Origin: Pedobacter cryotolerans
GTDB taxonomy: Bacteria > Bacteroidota > Bacteroidia > Sphingobacteriales > Sphingobacteriaceae
Reading direction: 5' to 3'
NCBI RefSeq assembly: GCF_005116475.1
Contig: NZ_SWBO01000002.1
Span: forward strand, 473,026 to 537,025
DNA: 64,000 nt
Within the stretch, counting starts at the first letter, position 1. Every line of letters begins with the position of its first letter. The notes under the pieces are model-generated. The model was not told the DNA's origin. It did no database searches and saw only the letters and a list, made by a program, of their open reading frames with translations. The position numbers and the translations under genes were made by a program. Positions 24,765-34,124 of the stretch are shown piece by piece.

Positions 24765-25595
24765 CTATTTTAATTCTTTTACTCCAAATGTATCCATATC
24801 GGCATAATCTAAATTTTCGCCTGCCATACCCCAAATAAAACTGTAATTTTTTGTTCCGCTACCTGCGTGTATGCTCCAAGTTGGAGATAAAACTGCCTCG
24901 TGGTTAGCTACAATAATGTGACGAGTTTCTTGTGGTTCGCCCATATAATGGAAAACTCTATGTTCTTCATCAACATCAAAATAGAAATATACTTCCATTC
25001 TTCTGTCGTGTGTATGAGGCGGAATGGTATTCCAAACACTTCCTGTAGAAAGAATAGTTAGGCCCATTACCAATTGGCAACTTTGTATCCCATCTTTATG
25101 GATGTAACGCATAATTTTACGCTCGTTAGCCGTTTCAACACTTCCTAACTGTGCAGAAAAAGCATCTGCATTTTGCAAATAAGTAGTTGGATAAGTTGCG
25201 TGAGCTGGAGCTGATAAAATATAGAACACCGCTGGATTATTAGCATCAGCACTGCTAAAACTTACATCTTTTACACCTTTGCCCATGTATAAACAATCTA
25301 GTTTTGCTAAATTGTAAGTAGTGCCATCGGCGATAATAGAACCTGCACCGCCAACATTGATCACACCCATTTCTCTACGTTCTAAAAAGAATTCGGCACG
25401 TAAAATATCATAAGTCCCTAAAGGTACAACTTGGTTGGTTGGCGTAATTAAGCCAGTAACCATTCTATCGTAATGCGAATAAACAAAGTTTGCTTTGTCT
25501 TTTTCCTTTAAATCATCTAATAAAAAACGTTCTCTGATTTTATCAGTTCCGTAAGTTTTAAAATCTTCTGAGTGTACGTGTTGTATAATTTTCAT
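24765..25595 (-). CDS. kduI: 5-dehydro-4-deoxy-D-glucuronate isomerase
   Basis: Converts the unsaturated-uronate product 5-keto-4-deoxyuronate to 2,5-diketo-3-deoxygluconate. 276 residues, normal length. The cupin metal site is visible as HTHDRRMEVYFYFD and, further on, HEAVLSPTWSIHAGSGTKNYSFIWGMAGEN. Its presence shows the locus handles unsaturated ends made by pectate lyase and released by the GH105 enzyme. Confidence 0.95.
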   Translation of the reverse strand: MKIIQHVHSEDFKTYGTDKIRERFLLDDLKEKDKANFVYSHYDRMVTGLITPTNQVVPLGTYDILRAEFFLERREMGVINVGGAGSIIADGTTYNLAKLDCLYMGKGVKDVSFSSADANNPAVFYILSAPAHATYPTTYLQNADAFSAQLGSVETANERKIMRYIHKDGIQSCQLVMGLTILSTGSVWNTIPPHTHDRRMEVYFYFDVDEEHRVFHYMGEPQETRHIIVANHEAVLSPTWSIHAGSGTKNYSFIWGMAGENLDYADMDTFGVKELK

Positions 25596-25671
25596 ATTTA
25601 TTAGTTTGGCGTTTGGCGTTTAGGGTAAGGCGTTTGGTAGGCTTAACTCTATACGCTAAACGCAATTCGTT

Positions 25672-27315
25672 TTATAAAGAAACCCCTCTTTTCCAAGGGA
25701 TAAAATCATCTTGGTTTAGTAAAACTGATTTTGGGATTATTTCGCCACTGGCAGCTTTAATACAATATTCTAAAATATCTTCGCCCATTTCTTCAATGGT
25801 TTTTTCACCTTCAATTACTGGTCCGGTGTTGATATCGATGATATCTCCCATTCTTTTAGTTAAAGCATTGTTGGTAGAAACCTTAATTACCGGACAAACT
25901 GGATTACCTGTTGGTGTACCCAAACCTGTAGTAAATAAAATTAAAGTTGCTCCACTTGCAGCTTTACCAGTTGTGGCTTCTACATCGTTACCGGGAGTAC
26001 AAACTAGGTTTAAACCGTGTTTTGTACTTGGTTCGGTATAATCTAACACATCTTCAACTGGCGATGTTCCGCCTTTTTTTGCTGCGCCGTTACTTTTAAT
26101 GGCATCGGTAATTAAACCATCTTTAATGTTGCCTGGCGATGGGTTCATGTGGAAACCAGAACCTGCATTTTCTGCTGCCTGACTGTAGGCTCCCATTAAA
26201 CTGATGAATTTTTTAGCGGCAACTTCGTCTTTTGTACGGTCTATTAAATCTTGCTCGGCTCCACATAATTCTGGAAACTCTGCCAATAAAACTGTAGCAC
26301 CTAGACCAACCAATAAATCTGAACAATAGCCCACTGCCGGATTTGCAGAAATACCACTAAATCCATCGCTACCACCACATTTTACCCCAACATTCATTTT
26401 GCTCAAAGGTGCAGGTTGACGTTCAATTTTGTTAGCTTCAACCAACCCTTCGAAAGTTTTTTTGATAGCCAAGGCAATCATATTTTCTTCGCTTTGCGAT
26501 TGCTGTTGCTCAAAAATGAACATCGGTTTATCGAAATTCGGATTTCTATCTTTTAAATCTTTGGTAAAATCTTGAACTTGTAAATTCTGACATCCCAAGC
26601 TTAAAACCGTAACACCCGCAACGTTTGGATGATCTGCATAAGCAGCTAATAATTTGCTAAGCACAGCTGCATCTTGTCTAATTCCACCGCATCCACCTTG
26701 ATGGTTTAAAAATTTAATCCCATCAATATTTTTAAATGGTCTGTCTGTTGTAGTTCCTTCAAAAGAAAGTGGAGCTTCTAACGATGAAATATCAACACCA
26801 TGTTTATAAGCTTCAACCAAATGTTTAGTATAACTTTTATATTTTGCGGTTACCGCATAACCCAATTCATTATGTAAAGCTTCTCTAATTACATCTAAAT
26901 TGCGGTTTTCGCAAAAAACTGTTGGAATAAACAACCAATAGTTTGCTGTACCAACTTTACCGTCTGCACGGTGGTAGCCATTAAATGTTCTGCCTACAAA
27001 TTTAGAAACGTCTGGCGCTTGCCAACTATAGCGATATGGGCGGTATTCATAAGGTGCAGCAGCATGTTTTAAATTATCGGTGTTCATTACCGAACCTGCA
27101 CGAACTGTAAATTGTACTTTACCAACTAAGGTTCCATACATATTTACTTCATCGCCAGCATTCATATCAGTCATGTAAAACTTATGCTTTGCGTCAATAT
27201 CATCAACCAAAACATAATCTACACCCTGATAAGTTACGGTTTGACCAGCCTTTAAATCGGTTAAAGCAACCAATACATTATCTTGTGGATGAACTTTTAA
27301 AACTTGTTGTTTCAT
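25672..27315 (-). CDS. uxaA: altronate dehydratase (UxaA family)
   Basis: Dehydrates D-altronate to KDG. 547 residues. An N-terminal SAF-like domain (about 1-95) is joined to the D-galactarate/altronate dehydratase core. The junction carries GYHRADGKVGTANYWLFIP, and the core has HQGGCGGIRQDA and KCGGSDGFSGISANPA with conserved cysteines that probably bind iron. Both halves are fused, as in E. coli UxaA. It is 8 bp after uxaB in the same operon. Confidence 0.94.
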   Translation of the reverse strand: MKQQVLKVHPQDNVLVALTDLKAGQTVTYQGVDYVLVDDIDAKHKFYMTDMNAGDEVNMYGTLVGKVQFTVRAGSVMNTDNLKHAAAPYEYRPYRYSWQAPDVSKFVGRTFNGYHRADGKVGTANYWLFIPTVFCENRNLDVIREALHNELGYAVTAKYKSYTKHLVEAYKHGVDISSLEAPLSFEGTTTDRPFKNIDGIKFLNHQGGCGGIRQDAAVLSKLLAAYADHPNVAGVTVLSLGCQNLQVQDFTKDLKDRNPNFDKPMFIFEQQQSQSEENMIALAIKKTFEGLVEANKIERQPAPLSKMNVGVKCGGSDGFSGISANPAVGYCSDLLVGLGATVLLAEFPELCGAEQDLIDRTKDEVAAKKFISLMGAYSQAAENAGSGFHMNPSPGNIKDGLITDAIKSNGAAKKGGTSPVEDVLDYTEPSTKHGLNLVCTPGNDVEATTGKAASGATLILFTTGLGTPTGNPVCPVIKVSTNNALTKRMGDIIDINTGPVIEGEKTIEEMGEDILEYCIKAASGEIIPKSVLLNQDDFIPWKRGVSL

Positions 27316-27323
27316 CGGTATAT

Positions 27324-28820
27324 TTAAATTAATTGAGTAGAATTTTGAGCTTTTAAAGCGACTTCTATACCACTTTCAGCTATCAAATTATATTTTTCTA
27401 TTACTGTTGCTGTAAAACCAGGCAAAAGCATTAAATCAGTTTTCCAAAAATCAGCATCTTTAAGCACAGCTGATGGATAATTTTCTTTAGCAATCTTGTT
27501 GAAATAGTTTGCACTATCATCTGTAATCAGATATTCGTTTCCTTTATGTGAGCCATAATATTTACCATCTTTTTCATTAGCCACATTCATAAAAGTTAAA
27601 TAAGCAGCAAAGCCAAAGGCGATGTTTTCTGGAACGTTGTTAAATAATTTATAGTGATTAAGCAATAATGGTAAAATACGAATTTTCATCTTCATACTGT
27701 ACTGGAAAGTGATATTTAACCACAAATGCTCAATAGATGGATTAGCGAAACGGTCTTTTACAGTACCAGCAAATTTTGTTGTTTCGGCTTCGGTAACTTT
27801 ATACGGAATAGCAGGAGCAATTTCGGTTGCCATTAAGCTATCAATGTAAGCTTTAATTTCTGCGTTTTGCATCGCATCTTTAACCAAATTGATACCCGAT
27901 AAATAAGCAATACCAGAAGTTAAGGTGTGTGTGCCATTTAACAAACGAACTTTTAGCTCTCTATAAATTTCAATGTCTTCGGCAATTACTACGCCTTCAT
28001 CTACTTTAGCAAAACTTAAAACCTCGGCAACTTTAGCATCTCCCTCAATAGCCCAAAGACTATAAGGTTCGCTCATCGATAACAAATGATCTTCATAACC
28101 CAAGTCATCTTGTAATTTAGCTAAATTTGCTGCATCGGGTTTACCCGGAACAATTCTATCTACAAGAGAGTTACAAAATCTATTTTCGCTTTGTAACCAA
28201 GCAATAAAATCGTCTGATAAATTATTGAATGTAGCTAATTCTAAAATTATCGAGCCTAATTTTTTACCGTTTTCTGGTATCAACTCTGTTGCGATGATGA
28301 CTAAACCAGTTGCAGTTGAACCTAAAATTTGGAAACGCTTATGTAAAACAGCCAACACTTTTGCAGGAAACGATAAAGGCGGATTTTGATCAATACTTTC
28401 CTCAACCAATTGAATACCAACTTCAGTTGTGTTAGAAACGATGATTTCTAAATCTTTAGACTTTGCTATTTCGAGGATAGCATTCCAATCTTCGTTAGCC
28501 GAAATTACTCTGCTTATGGCCGATGAAATGATGTTTTCTGAAACAAATTCGCCATTAGAGATCCCTCTGATGCAAAGCGTATATAAATTATCTTGTGCAT
28601 CAAATTCTGAAGTTGATCCGCTGGTAGATTTAACAACAGCAACTCTCCCATTAAAAATGCCTTGTCTGTTGGCTTTATCGATAAAATAATCTGGCAAACC
28701 ACGTAATAAAACGCCAGTTCCGAATTGCAATACTTTCTCTGGAAGTTCAAATATGTTAGGTTGTGGCACAATCACATCAGCCTTATTGATAAGGTTTAGA
28801 TTTGCTTGAGATAAAATCAT
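27324..28820 (-). CDS. uxaB: tagaturonate reductase (altronate oxidoreductase)
   Basis: Reduces tagaturonate to altronate with NADH. 498 residues of the mannitol dehydrogenase family: the Rossmann region contains VLQFGTGVLLRGL (30-42), with ITFQYSMKMKIRILPLLL at the C-terminal domain, where a lysine is catalytic in this family. First gene of the nine-gene catabolic operon; the putative promoter (28894-28901) and the AATCGTT box (28949-28960) lie upstream. Confidence 0.94.
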   Translation of the reverse strand: MILSQANLNLINKADVIVPQPNIFELPEKVLQFGTGVLLRGLPDYFIDKANRQGIFNGRVAVVKSTSGSTSEFDAQDNLYTLCIRGISNGEFVSENIISSAISRVISANEDWNAILEIAKSKDLEIIVSNTTEVGIQLVEESIDQNPPLSFPAKVLAVLHKRFQILGSTATGLVIIATELIPENGKKLGSIILELATFNNLSDDFIAWLQSENRFCNSLVDRIVPGKPDAANLAKLQDDLGYEDHLLSMSEPYSLWAIEGDAKVAEVLSFAKVDEGVVIAEDIEIYRELKVRLLNGTHTLTSGIAYLSGINLVKDAMQNAEIKAYIDSLMATEIAPAIPYKVTEAETTKFAGTVKDRFANPSIEHLWLNITFQYSMKMKIRILPLLLNHYKLFNNVPENIAFGFAAYLTFMNVANEKDGKYYGSHKGNEYLITDDSANYFNKIAKENYPSAVLKDADFWKTDLMLLPGFTATVIEKYNLIAESGIEVALKAQNSTQLI

Positions 28821-28893
28821 TTTTATGAATACAGGTTACAATTTATAATAGTTGTAAAGCATACCAAGCACACTTTGCAACATTTGGTTATAG

Positions 28894-28901
28894 CAATAAT
28901 A
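28894..28901 (-). promoter_or_regulatory. putative -7 element of the uxaB operon
   Basis: Minus-strand TATTATTG, one base off TAnnTTTG, 48 bp downstream of the AATCGTT box. The rest of the gap 28821-29094 holds a degenerate short-period repeat (28965-29060) and no ORF. Confidence 0.45.
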
Positions 28902-28940
28902 CCTATTTTTGATGGGTTTAAAAGCGATTTGAGTGCAAAT

Positions 28941-28960
28941 ATTTGCGCAATCGTTCCCGA
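28941..28960 (-). promoter_or_regulatory. putative LacI-type operator of the pectin regulon (uxaB copy)
   Basis: Minus strand TCGGGAACGATTGCGCAAAT. The 12 bases TCGGGAACGATT are identical to the copy upstream of susC (45676-45687). The centre TTGCGCAA is a palindrome with the central CpG typical of LacI-family sites. Confidence 0.5.
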
Positions 28961-29060
28961 GTTTAGTTGACAGTTTTCAGTTTGCGGTTATCGGTTTCCA
29001 ATTAGCAGTTTTCATTTGGCAACTTGCAGTTCATGGTTTTATTTAAAGCTACTATTGGCA
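28961..29060. repeat. degenerate short-period repeat (CAGTTTTCAGTTTGC type)
   Basis: Imperfect units such as GACAGTTTTCAGTTTGCGG, AGCAGTTTTCATTTGGC and TTGCAGTTCATGG. A similar CAGTTTGCAGTTTTAAG stretch occurs at 34068-34100, upstream of the GH28 operon. Non-coding. Confidence 0.5.
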
Positions 29061-29094
29061 CTTTAAATTTTGTTAACTGTAAAATGCAAACTGT

Positions 29095-30132
29095 TTACTG
29101 GTTAGCTTTTTGCCATTTTGGATATTCTTTTTGAATAAGGCTGTTTGCCCATGTGCCATACCATGAATAGCCTTTTCTTCTTTCGAAACTAATATCAGCT
29201 ACATTATACTTGATAGAATTGTCGCGATCGCCAAAAATAGGTTTGTTGGTTTCAAATTCATAAAACCTTGCCCATATAATTGAGTTAGGATCAGCAATTA
29301 GACCGCGATCTTTCCCGTCTGGAAATTGATCGAATTTATAGCCAACAATTTTTGAGTTATCGAACCAAATAATAGCATTATTAATTGCAGATTTTACTTC
29401 ATCAGAGGGATTTTCAATTTTTATTAAAAACTTAACAATACCAGCAGATTCTGCAGTGCTCAGCGAAGCTGGTTCAAAAGCTCTAGCTTTTGCAGGCTTT
29501 AGGGTAAGATGATCATACTGAGCAGCCCAAATACTTGGTTTACCGTTTTGTAATACTTGCGATTTAACAATACAATCCACTCCTTTTGTTACAGCCGCTG
29601 TAGCTTTATTGGCTAATTTTGGATTTACAATTTCGAAATCGTTTGTTTTATTACTGATATTTAACATGATGTTTAATACATTGATCATGGCATCATCATT
29701 AAAAGTAATTTCGGCTCGGTAACTGCTATTATCTGGATAATATTGAGGCCAGCCCCCGTTTGCATATTGCGCTTCAAGCAAATATTCAATCCCTTTTTCT
29801 GCCGCTTTTAAATAGGCTGGGTTTGAGGTGTTTTTAAATGCTTTTACTAAAGCTGTAATTTCTCTACTTGTTGCCTTATTGTCAATTGTTGCATGTTTAG
29901 CAGGAGTTGATTTAATTTTAGCCAACAAATCTGCATCGATAGGCTTTTCATAAGATACCACGCTTTTATCTACCAACTGCTTCGGCCAACCACCATTTGA
30001 TAGTTGATAAACTAAAATTTTTTCGGCAGTTTCATCAACCTTATAGCTAATTTGAGGTGGTTTTTGTGCAGTTGCACAAGAAGCTAAACTCAAGTAAATT
30101 ATCGTAAAAAGTATTTTAACTGTGTTTTTCAT
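29095..30132 (-). CDS. pelA: pectate lyase, PL10 family
   Basis: 345 residues from the ATG at 30132; an in-frame ATG at 30141 adds three residues before the signal. Signal MKNTVKILFTIIYLSLASC ends in a lipobox, so a surface or periplasmic lipoprotein is likely. Core motifs of PL10: ANGGWPQYYPDNSSYRAEITFNDDAMINVL and the alpha/alpha-toroid repeats NGGWPKQL and KPSIWAAQYD. It cleaves polygalacturonate by beta-elimination, making unsaturated products that feed GH105 and KduI. Last gene of the GH28-GH105-PL10 operon. Confidence 0.92.
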   Translation of the reverse strand: MKNTVKILFTIIYLSLASCATAQKPPQISYKVDETAEKILVYQLSNGGWPKQLVDKSVVSYEKPIDADLLAKIKSTPAKHATIDNKATSREITALVKAFKNTSNPAYLKAAEKGIEYLLEAQYANGGWPQYYPDNSSYRAEITFNDDAMINVLNIMLNISNKTNDFEIVNPKLANKATAAVTKGVDCIVKSQVLQNGKPSIWAAQYDHLTLKPAKARAFEPASLSTAESAGIVKFLIKIENPSDEVKSAINNAIIWFDNSKIVGYKFDQFPDGKDRGLIADPNSIIWARFYEFETNKPIFGDRDNSIKYNVADISFERRKGYSWYGTWANSLIQKEYPKWQKANQ

Positions 30133-30140
30133 TTGCCTCA

Positions 30141-30187
30141 CCCCCTGCCTACCGTCAGGCAGGCAACCCTCTCCAAAAGAGAGGGAG
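30141..30187. repeat. dispersed double-hairpin element
   Basis: Two adjacent hairpins: CCTGCC/GGCAGG (30144-30163) and CCCTCTC/GAGAGGG (30167-30185). It lies between PL10 and GH105 genes of one operon. The GCCTGCC/GGCAGGC core recurs at 35807-35822. Confidence 0.6.
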
Positions 30188-30314
30188 TTATTTTAATTCG
30201 TAATTGAAATATGTATTATTTAACCGCAAAGACACGAAGAACGAAAAGGTTATAGTTTTTAAAGCTTTGCATTTGCTTAGCGACTTACCGAATTTCACCT
30301 CCACAACTTCCCGA

Positions 30315-32240
30315 CTATTTCGCCTTTTCATTTAACCAATCTACCAAATCATTTAAGCCTTTGTAATTATCGTACATCGCAGGTAATTTTCTTCCATCAA
30401 CATACTCATTATATAACCATGGATCACCAATTACAAAAACCGTTCCTTTACCATATTTCGTAACTGCAATTACATCTGCACCATCCGCATCTTTTAAAAT
30501 TGGTTTGGCATCGCCTGATAATTTTAAACTGCTGTATTCTTTAATAAAGAGATTTTTAGCTGATTTAAAAATTCCATTCCCGCTAGGCACCACCACTTTC
30601 GCAGTTTCAAATACACCAGCAACAGGAACCTTACCTTTGGTATCGCCGTTAAAATGAACACCAAATTTATTGGCTAATTTATTAAAGTGTTCTAATTCTA
30701 CATTCGGTCCATCGTTGCCCAACAATACTAAAACACCACCGTTTTTAACCCAATTTGTGATATTGTTAATGTCTTTCTCTTGTATAAAATTAGGTTTTGG
30801 CGTTTCTTTTTCATTATCAGGATCTACAATTAAATAAACCGAAGTGCCTTTTAAATTTGCAGCAGTTGGCGCTTGATACAAAGTTTTAGTTGTAAAACCT
30901 TTGCGTTCAAAAGCTTCGCCTAAGAAGGTAAAACCATTATTTCCTCTTTCGTCAAATTTGTAATGCCAAATTAAATCGTTGCCGCTTTGGTCTTTTTTAA
31001 CCTCATTATTAAAATATGAATCTAAGGTTAAAGTTTTGCCTAATGCTGGCTTTGGTAATGCTGCCAATTCCATTTCGTTAGCTGCCAAAATAAAAGAGCC
31101 TATGCCTTTTGCATCATTGGTAATTACTTTCTCTTTCATGTAATATTCGTAACTACCATCGCGATATGGTTTGCCACCTAAACCAGAAACTGTAACCGTT
31201 CCTTTTAAGTTTACTAAACCTGGAGCAGCTTGTTCTATAAATTCAGAATTAATGCCTTTATAACCTTTATCCGCTACTGCGAAATAAGATTTAGGCAAAT
31301 AACCCATTCTAACTGCTTTTGCGATTGCATACACAAACATGCTCGAAGCTGATGACTCGAAATAATTGCCTTTGCCTTGTGGTTTATCTAAAATATCGTA
31401 CCATAAGCCAGTTTTTGCATCTTGTACTTTTTGTGTAGCTAACGCAAAGCGATTTAAAATAGCAATCAATTCTTTACGTTTTGGATGTGTTTTAGGAAAA
31501 TTATCTAACACATCTACCAAAGCCATTCCGTACCAACCCATTGCTCTTGCCCAAAAATTTGGCGATCTGCCGGTAGTTTTATCAGCCCATTGCTCGGTTT
31601 TAGATTCATCCCAACCGTGGTACAATAAGCCAGTTTTATTATCACGAGAATTTTTCTCCATCCAAATAAACTGATTGGCAATATCATCAAATACAGATTG
31701 ATCATTAATTAACATCGCATATTCCGCATAAAACGGTTGTCCCATGTACAAACCATCTAACCACATTTGGTTTGGATAGATTTTTTTATGCCAAAAGCCA
31801 CCCTCTTTAGTACGTGGATGCTTTTTCAACTGCTCCCATAAAATTGTAGCCGCTTTAAAATATTTTGGCTGATTGGTTACTTTGTAAAGTGTTAATAACG
31901 TTCTGCCATTTTTAATGTTATCAATATTGTAATCCTCTTGTTTGTACATTTTAATTGTACCTTCTTTGGTTACATAATTGTCCATGCAAGCTTGCATGTA
32001 ATCAAAGTATTTGGTATCTGCGGTATTTCTCCAAACACCATCAATTCCTTCAAGCATTACACCTTGATCGTACGACCATTTTACAGGTCTGAAATGATTG
32101 GTTGCAGCATTTGCTGAATCTTTAGATAAGGCTAAAACCTGATCTGACATTTGCTGTGATAAAGGTTTTTCTTGGGCGTTAACCTGAAATGTAAAACTTG
32201 CTAAAGCTGTGAATGCTAAATATCTAAGCGATTTTTTCAT
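30315..32240 (-). CDS. GH105 unsaturated rhamnogalacturonyl/galacturonyl hydrolase fused to DUF4350
   Basis: About 641 residues from ATG 32240. The longer frame to 32315 would overlap GH28 and lacks signal character. Signal peptide MKKSLRYLAFTALASFTFQVNAQ. Residues about 30-400 form the GH88/GH105 alpha-barrel (MWLDGLYMGQPFYAEY, RAMGWYGMALVDVL, ESSASSMFVYAIAKAVRMGYL). Residues about 420-641 form a DUF4350/glutaminase-like fold (VYLIVDPDNE, VKNGGVLVLLGNDG, GKGTVFVIGDPWLYNEY). The first domain removes the unsaturated uronyl end group from lyase products; the role of the second is unknown. Starts 1 bp after GH28. Confidence 0.9.
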   Translation of the reverse strand: MKKSLRYLAFTALASFTFQVNAQEKPLSQQMSDQVLALSKDSANAATNHFRPVKWSYDQGVMLEGIDGVWRNTADTKYFDYMQACMDNYVTKEGTIKMYKQEDYNIDNIKNGRTLLTLYKVTNQPKYFKAATILWEQLKKHPRTKEGGFWHKKIYPNQMWLDGLYMGQPFYAEYAMLINDQSVFDDIANQFIWMEKNSRDNKTGLLYHGWDESKTEQWADKTTGRSPNFWARAMGWYGMALVDVLDNFPKTHPKRKELIAILNRFALATQKVQDAKTGLWYDILDKPQGKGNYFESSASSMFVYAIAKAVRMGYLPKSYFAVADKGYKGINSEFIEQAAPGLVNLKGTVTVSGLGGKPYRDGSYEYYMKEKVITNDAKGIGSFILAANEMELAALPKPALGKTLTLDSYFNNEVKKDQSGNDLIWHYKFDERGNNGFTFLGEAFERKGFTTKTLYQAPTAANLKGTSVYLIVDPDNEKETPKPNFIQEKDINNITNWVKNGGVLVLLGNDGPNVELEHFNKLANKFGVHFNGDTKGKVPVAGVFETAKVVVPSGNGIFKSAKNLFIKEYSSLKLSGDAKPILKDADGADVIAVTKYGKGTVFVIGDPWLYNEYVDGRKLPAMYDNYKGLNDLVDWLNEKAK

Positions 32241-32241
32241 G

Positions 32242-33912
32242 TTATTTATTGATCTGTAATGATTTTTCTGTTGCACCTGCGGTAAATTCTGATTTTGTTG
32301 TGGCTTTTGCCGCATCTAAACCAGAAGTTTTAATTTCGCTATTGTTAGCTCCGCTAATGCGGAAAAGCAATTGTGCAGCATTATAATTTATGTTTTTAAA
32401 GTTGATTACATTTCCATTTTGGACACTAATTAATGGATTTGAGGTTGCAGCATTGATGTTGATATTAGTTAAGTTGATGTTTTTTGCCTCCTGAATATCG
32501 ATACCTTCTTTTGATTTGATATTTAAGTTATTGATAGAAATATTGCTGATGCTTAACTCAGGTAAACCTCTAATAAACAATGCTTTCGAAGCACCATCAC
32601 ACACTACATCACTAATCTGAAAATCTCTAAAAACTGGTGTTTCTTCTGTTACTGGTAACAATTCTACCTTAATCGCTTCCCTTTTATCTCCTTTTAAAGG
32701 TATCGGATCTACCGCTGCATAATACATATCAAACAAAATTGCTTCGCCAACAATACCCGTCATGTTGATGTTTTTGATAAAGATTTTCTCTACTACACCG
32801 CCTCTTCCGCGGGTTGTTTTAAAACGGAGACCGATGTCTGTACCGATAAATGAGCAATCTGAAACGAAGATATTTTTTGCACCGCCAGACATTTCGCTAC
32901 CAATTACAAATCCACCATGTGCATGATAAACCGTACTATTTCGAATAATTACATTTTCTGTTGGCATGCCGCGTTTTCTACCTGCTGCATCTCTGCCAGA
33001 TTTGATGCAAATTCCATCATCACCAACATCAAAAGTACTGCCTTCTATCAACACGTTTTTGCATGATTCTAAATCTATACCATCGCCATTTTGGGCATAC
33101 CATGGGTTTTTAGCATAAACATTTCTAACGGTTAAATCTTCACACATTAGTGGATGAATATTCCAAGCTGGCGAATTTTGAAAAGTAACGCCTTCTAATA
33201 AAATCTTTTTGCATGAAGTGAAAACTAACAAATTTGGTCGTAAAAAATCTTTAATTGAAGCAAAAAACGCAGGAGTTTTATCTTTAGTAATCTCACCAGG
33301 ATTTTTCATTTTCGAAGCATCTAAAGATTGCTGTGTAGGATACCAAGTTTTTTTATCATCACTTAACACACCACCTGTAGCTACTAAAGCTGCCCATTGA
33401 CTTTCGTTTAATTTACTTTTTTTAACCATTCGCCAAGCATCACCAGCACCATCAATAATTCCAAATCCGGTTACTGCAATATTGGTTTGGTTTGTTGCCC
33501 ATAACGGCGATTGATTTCGCATTTGTGGCAAACCTTCCCAATTACTTTCAACCAATGGATATTGACTAAAATCTCTCGTAAATTGCAAAATCGCATTCTT
33601 TTGCAAATGCAAATTTACATTGCTTTTCAATTCTATCGGACCAGTGATCCACATTCCACTAGGAACCAACACAACACCGCCACCTTTTTTATTGCAGGCA
33701 ATAATGGCATCGTTAATTGCTTTGGTATTGAGTAAAAAACCATCATTTTTTGCGCCATATTTAACAATGCTAATGGTATCTGCTTTAAATGAAGTTTGAG
33801 CAATTACAGGAAGGTTAGTCCATGAATATTCTGGCTGTTTAGCTTTTTGAGCATAAACACTTGATGAGGCGATAAAAATTAATGTAAAGATAGTTGAGAC
33901 TATTTTTTTCAT
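32242..33912 (-). CDS. polygalacturonase, GH28
   Basis: Hydrolyses galacturonan, probably in the periplasm or at the surface. 556 residues with signal MKKIVSTIFTLIFIASSSVYAQ. The right-handed beta-helix active site is present: Asn275/Asp277 (NGDGID), Asp298-Asp299 (DDGICIKSG), His332 (AHGGF) and Arg363/Lys365 (RFK). The last two motifs differ slightly from the GHG and RIK of textbook GH28, as in exo-acting or rhamnogalacturonan-type members. First gene of its operon; the AATCGTT box and -7-like element lie upstream. Confidence 0.93.
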   Translation of the reverse strand: MKKIVSTIFTLIFIASSSVYAQKAKQPEYSWTNLPVIAQTSFKADTISIVKYGAKNDGFLLNTKAINDAIIACNKKGGGVVLVPSGMWITGPIELKSNVNLHLQKNAILQFTRDFSQYPLVESNWEGLPQMRNQSPLWATNQTNIAVTGFGIIDGAGDAWRMVKKSKLNESQWAALVATGGVLSDDKKTWYPTQQSLDASKMKNPGEITKDKTPAFFASIKDFLRPNLLVFTSCKKILLEGVTFQNSPAWNIHPLMCEDLTVRNVYAKNPWYAQNGDGIDLESCKNVLIEGSTFDVGDDGICIKSGRDAAGRKRGMPTENVIIRNSTVYHAHGGFVIGSEMSGGAKNIFVSDCSFIGTDIGLRFKTTRGRGGVVEKIFIKNINMTGIVGEAILFDMYYAAVDPIPLKGDKREAIKVELLPVTEETPVFRDFQISDVVCDGASKALFIRGLPELSISNISINNLNIKSKEGIDIQEAKNINLTNININAATSNPLISVQNGNVINFKNINYNAAQLLFRISGANNSEIKTSGLDAAKATTKSEFTAGATEKSLQINK

Positions 33913-34001
33913 TCGGAGTTACGATTTATAATTGGTTAAAACTGTATTCATTCAATTCGTTGATTTGGTAAAAAACGATGAATTGAGCACGTTTATTCTA
34001 A

Positions 34002-34009
34002 CAAGTCTA
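34002..34009 (-). promoter_or_regulatory. putative -7 element of the GH28 operon
   Basis: Minus-strand TAGACTTG, identical to the element upstream of susC (45620-45627) and followed by GTT in both. It lies 48 bp downstream of the AATCGTT box at 34057. Confidence 0.5.
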
Positions 34010-34049
34010 CACAGATTAATGCATTAATGAAACAAAAACGGCATAAATA

Positions 34050-34066
34050 ACTATGCAATCGTTATC
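34050..34066 (-). promoter_or_regulatory. putative LacI-type operator of the pectin regulon (GH28 copy)
   Basis: Minus strand GATAACGATTGCATAG. It shares AACGATTGC with the uxaB copy and AACGATT with the susC copy. Outer bases are less conserved. Confidence 0.42.
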
Positions 34067-34124
34067 AGTTTGCAGTTTTAAGTTGAGAGTTTACAGTTTT
34101 GGATGCCGAATAAAACGATGTCAT

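Noticed and set aside
32241..32315. Upstream ATG of the GH105 gene
   Set aside because: It overlaps the GH28 coding end and adds 25 Gln/Asn-rich residues before a clear signal peptide.
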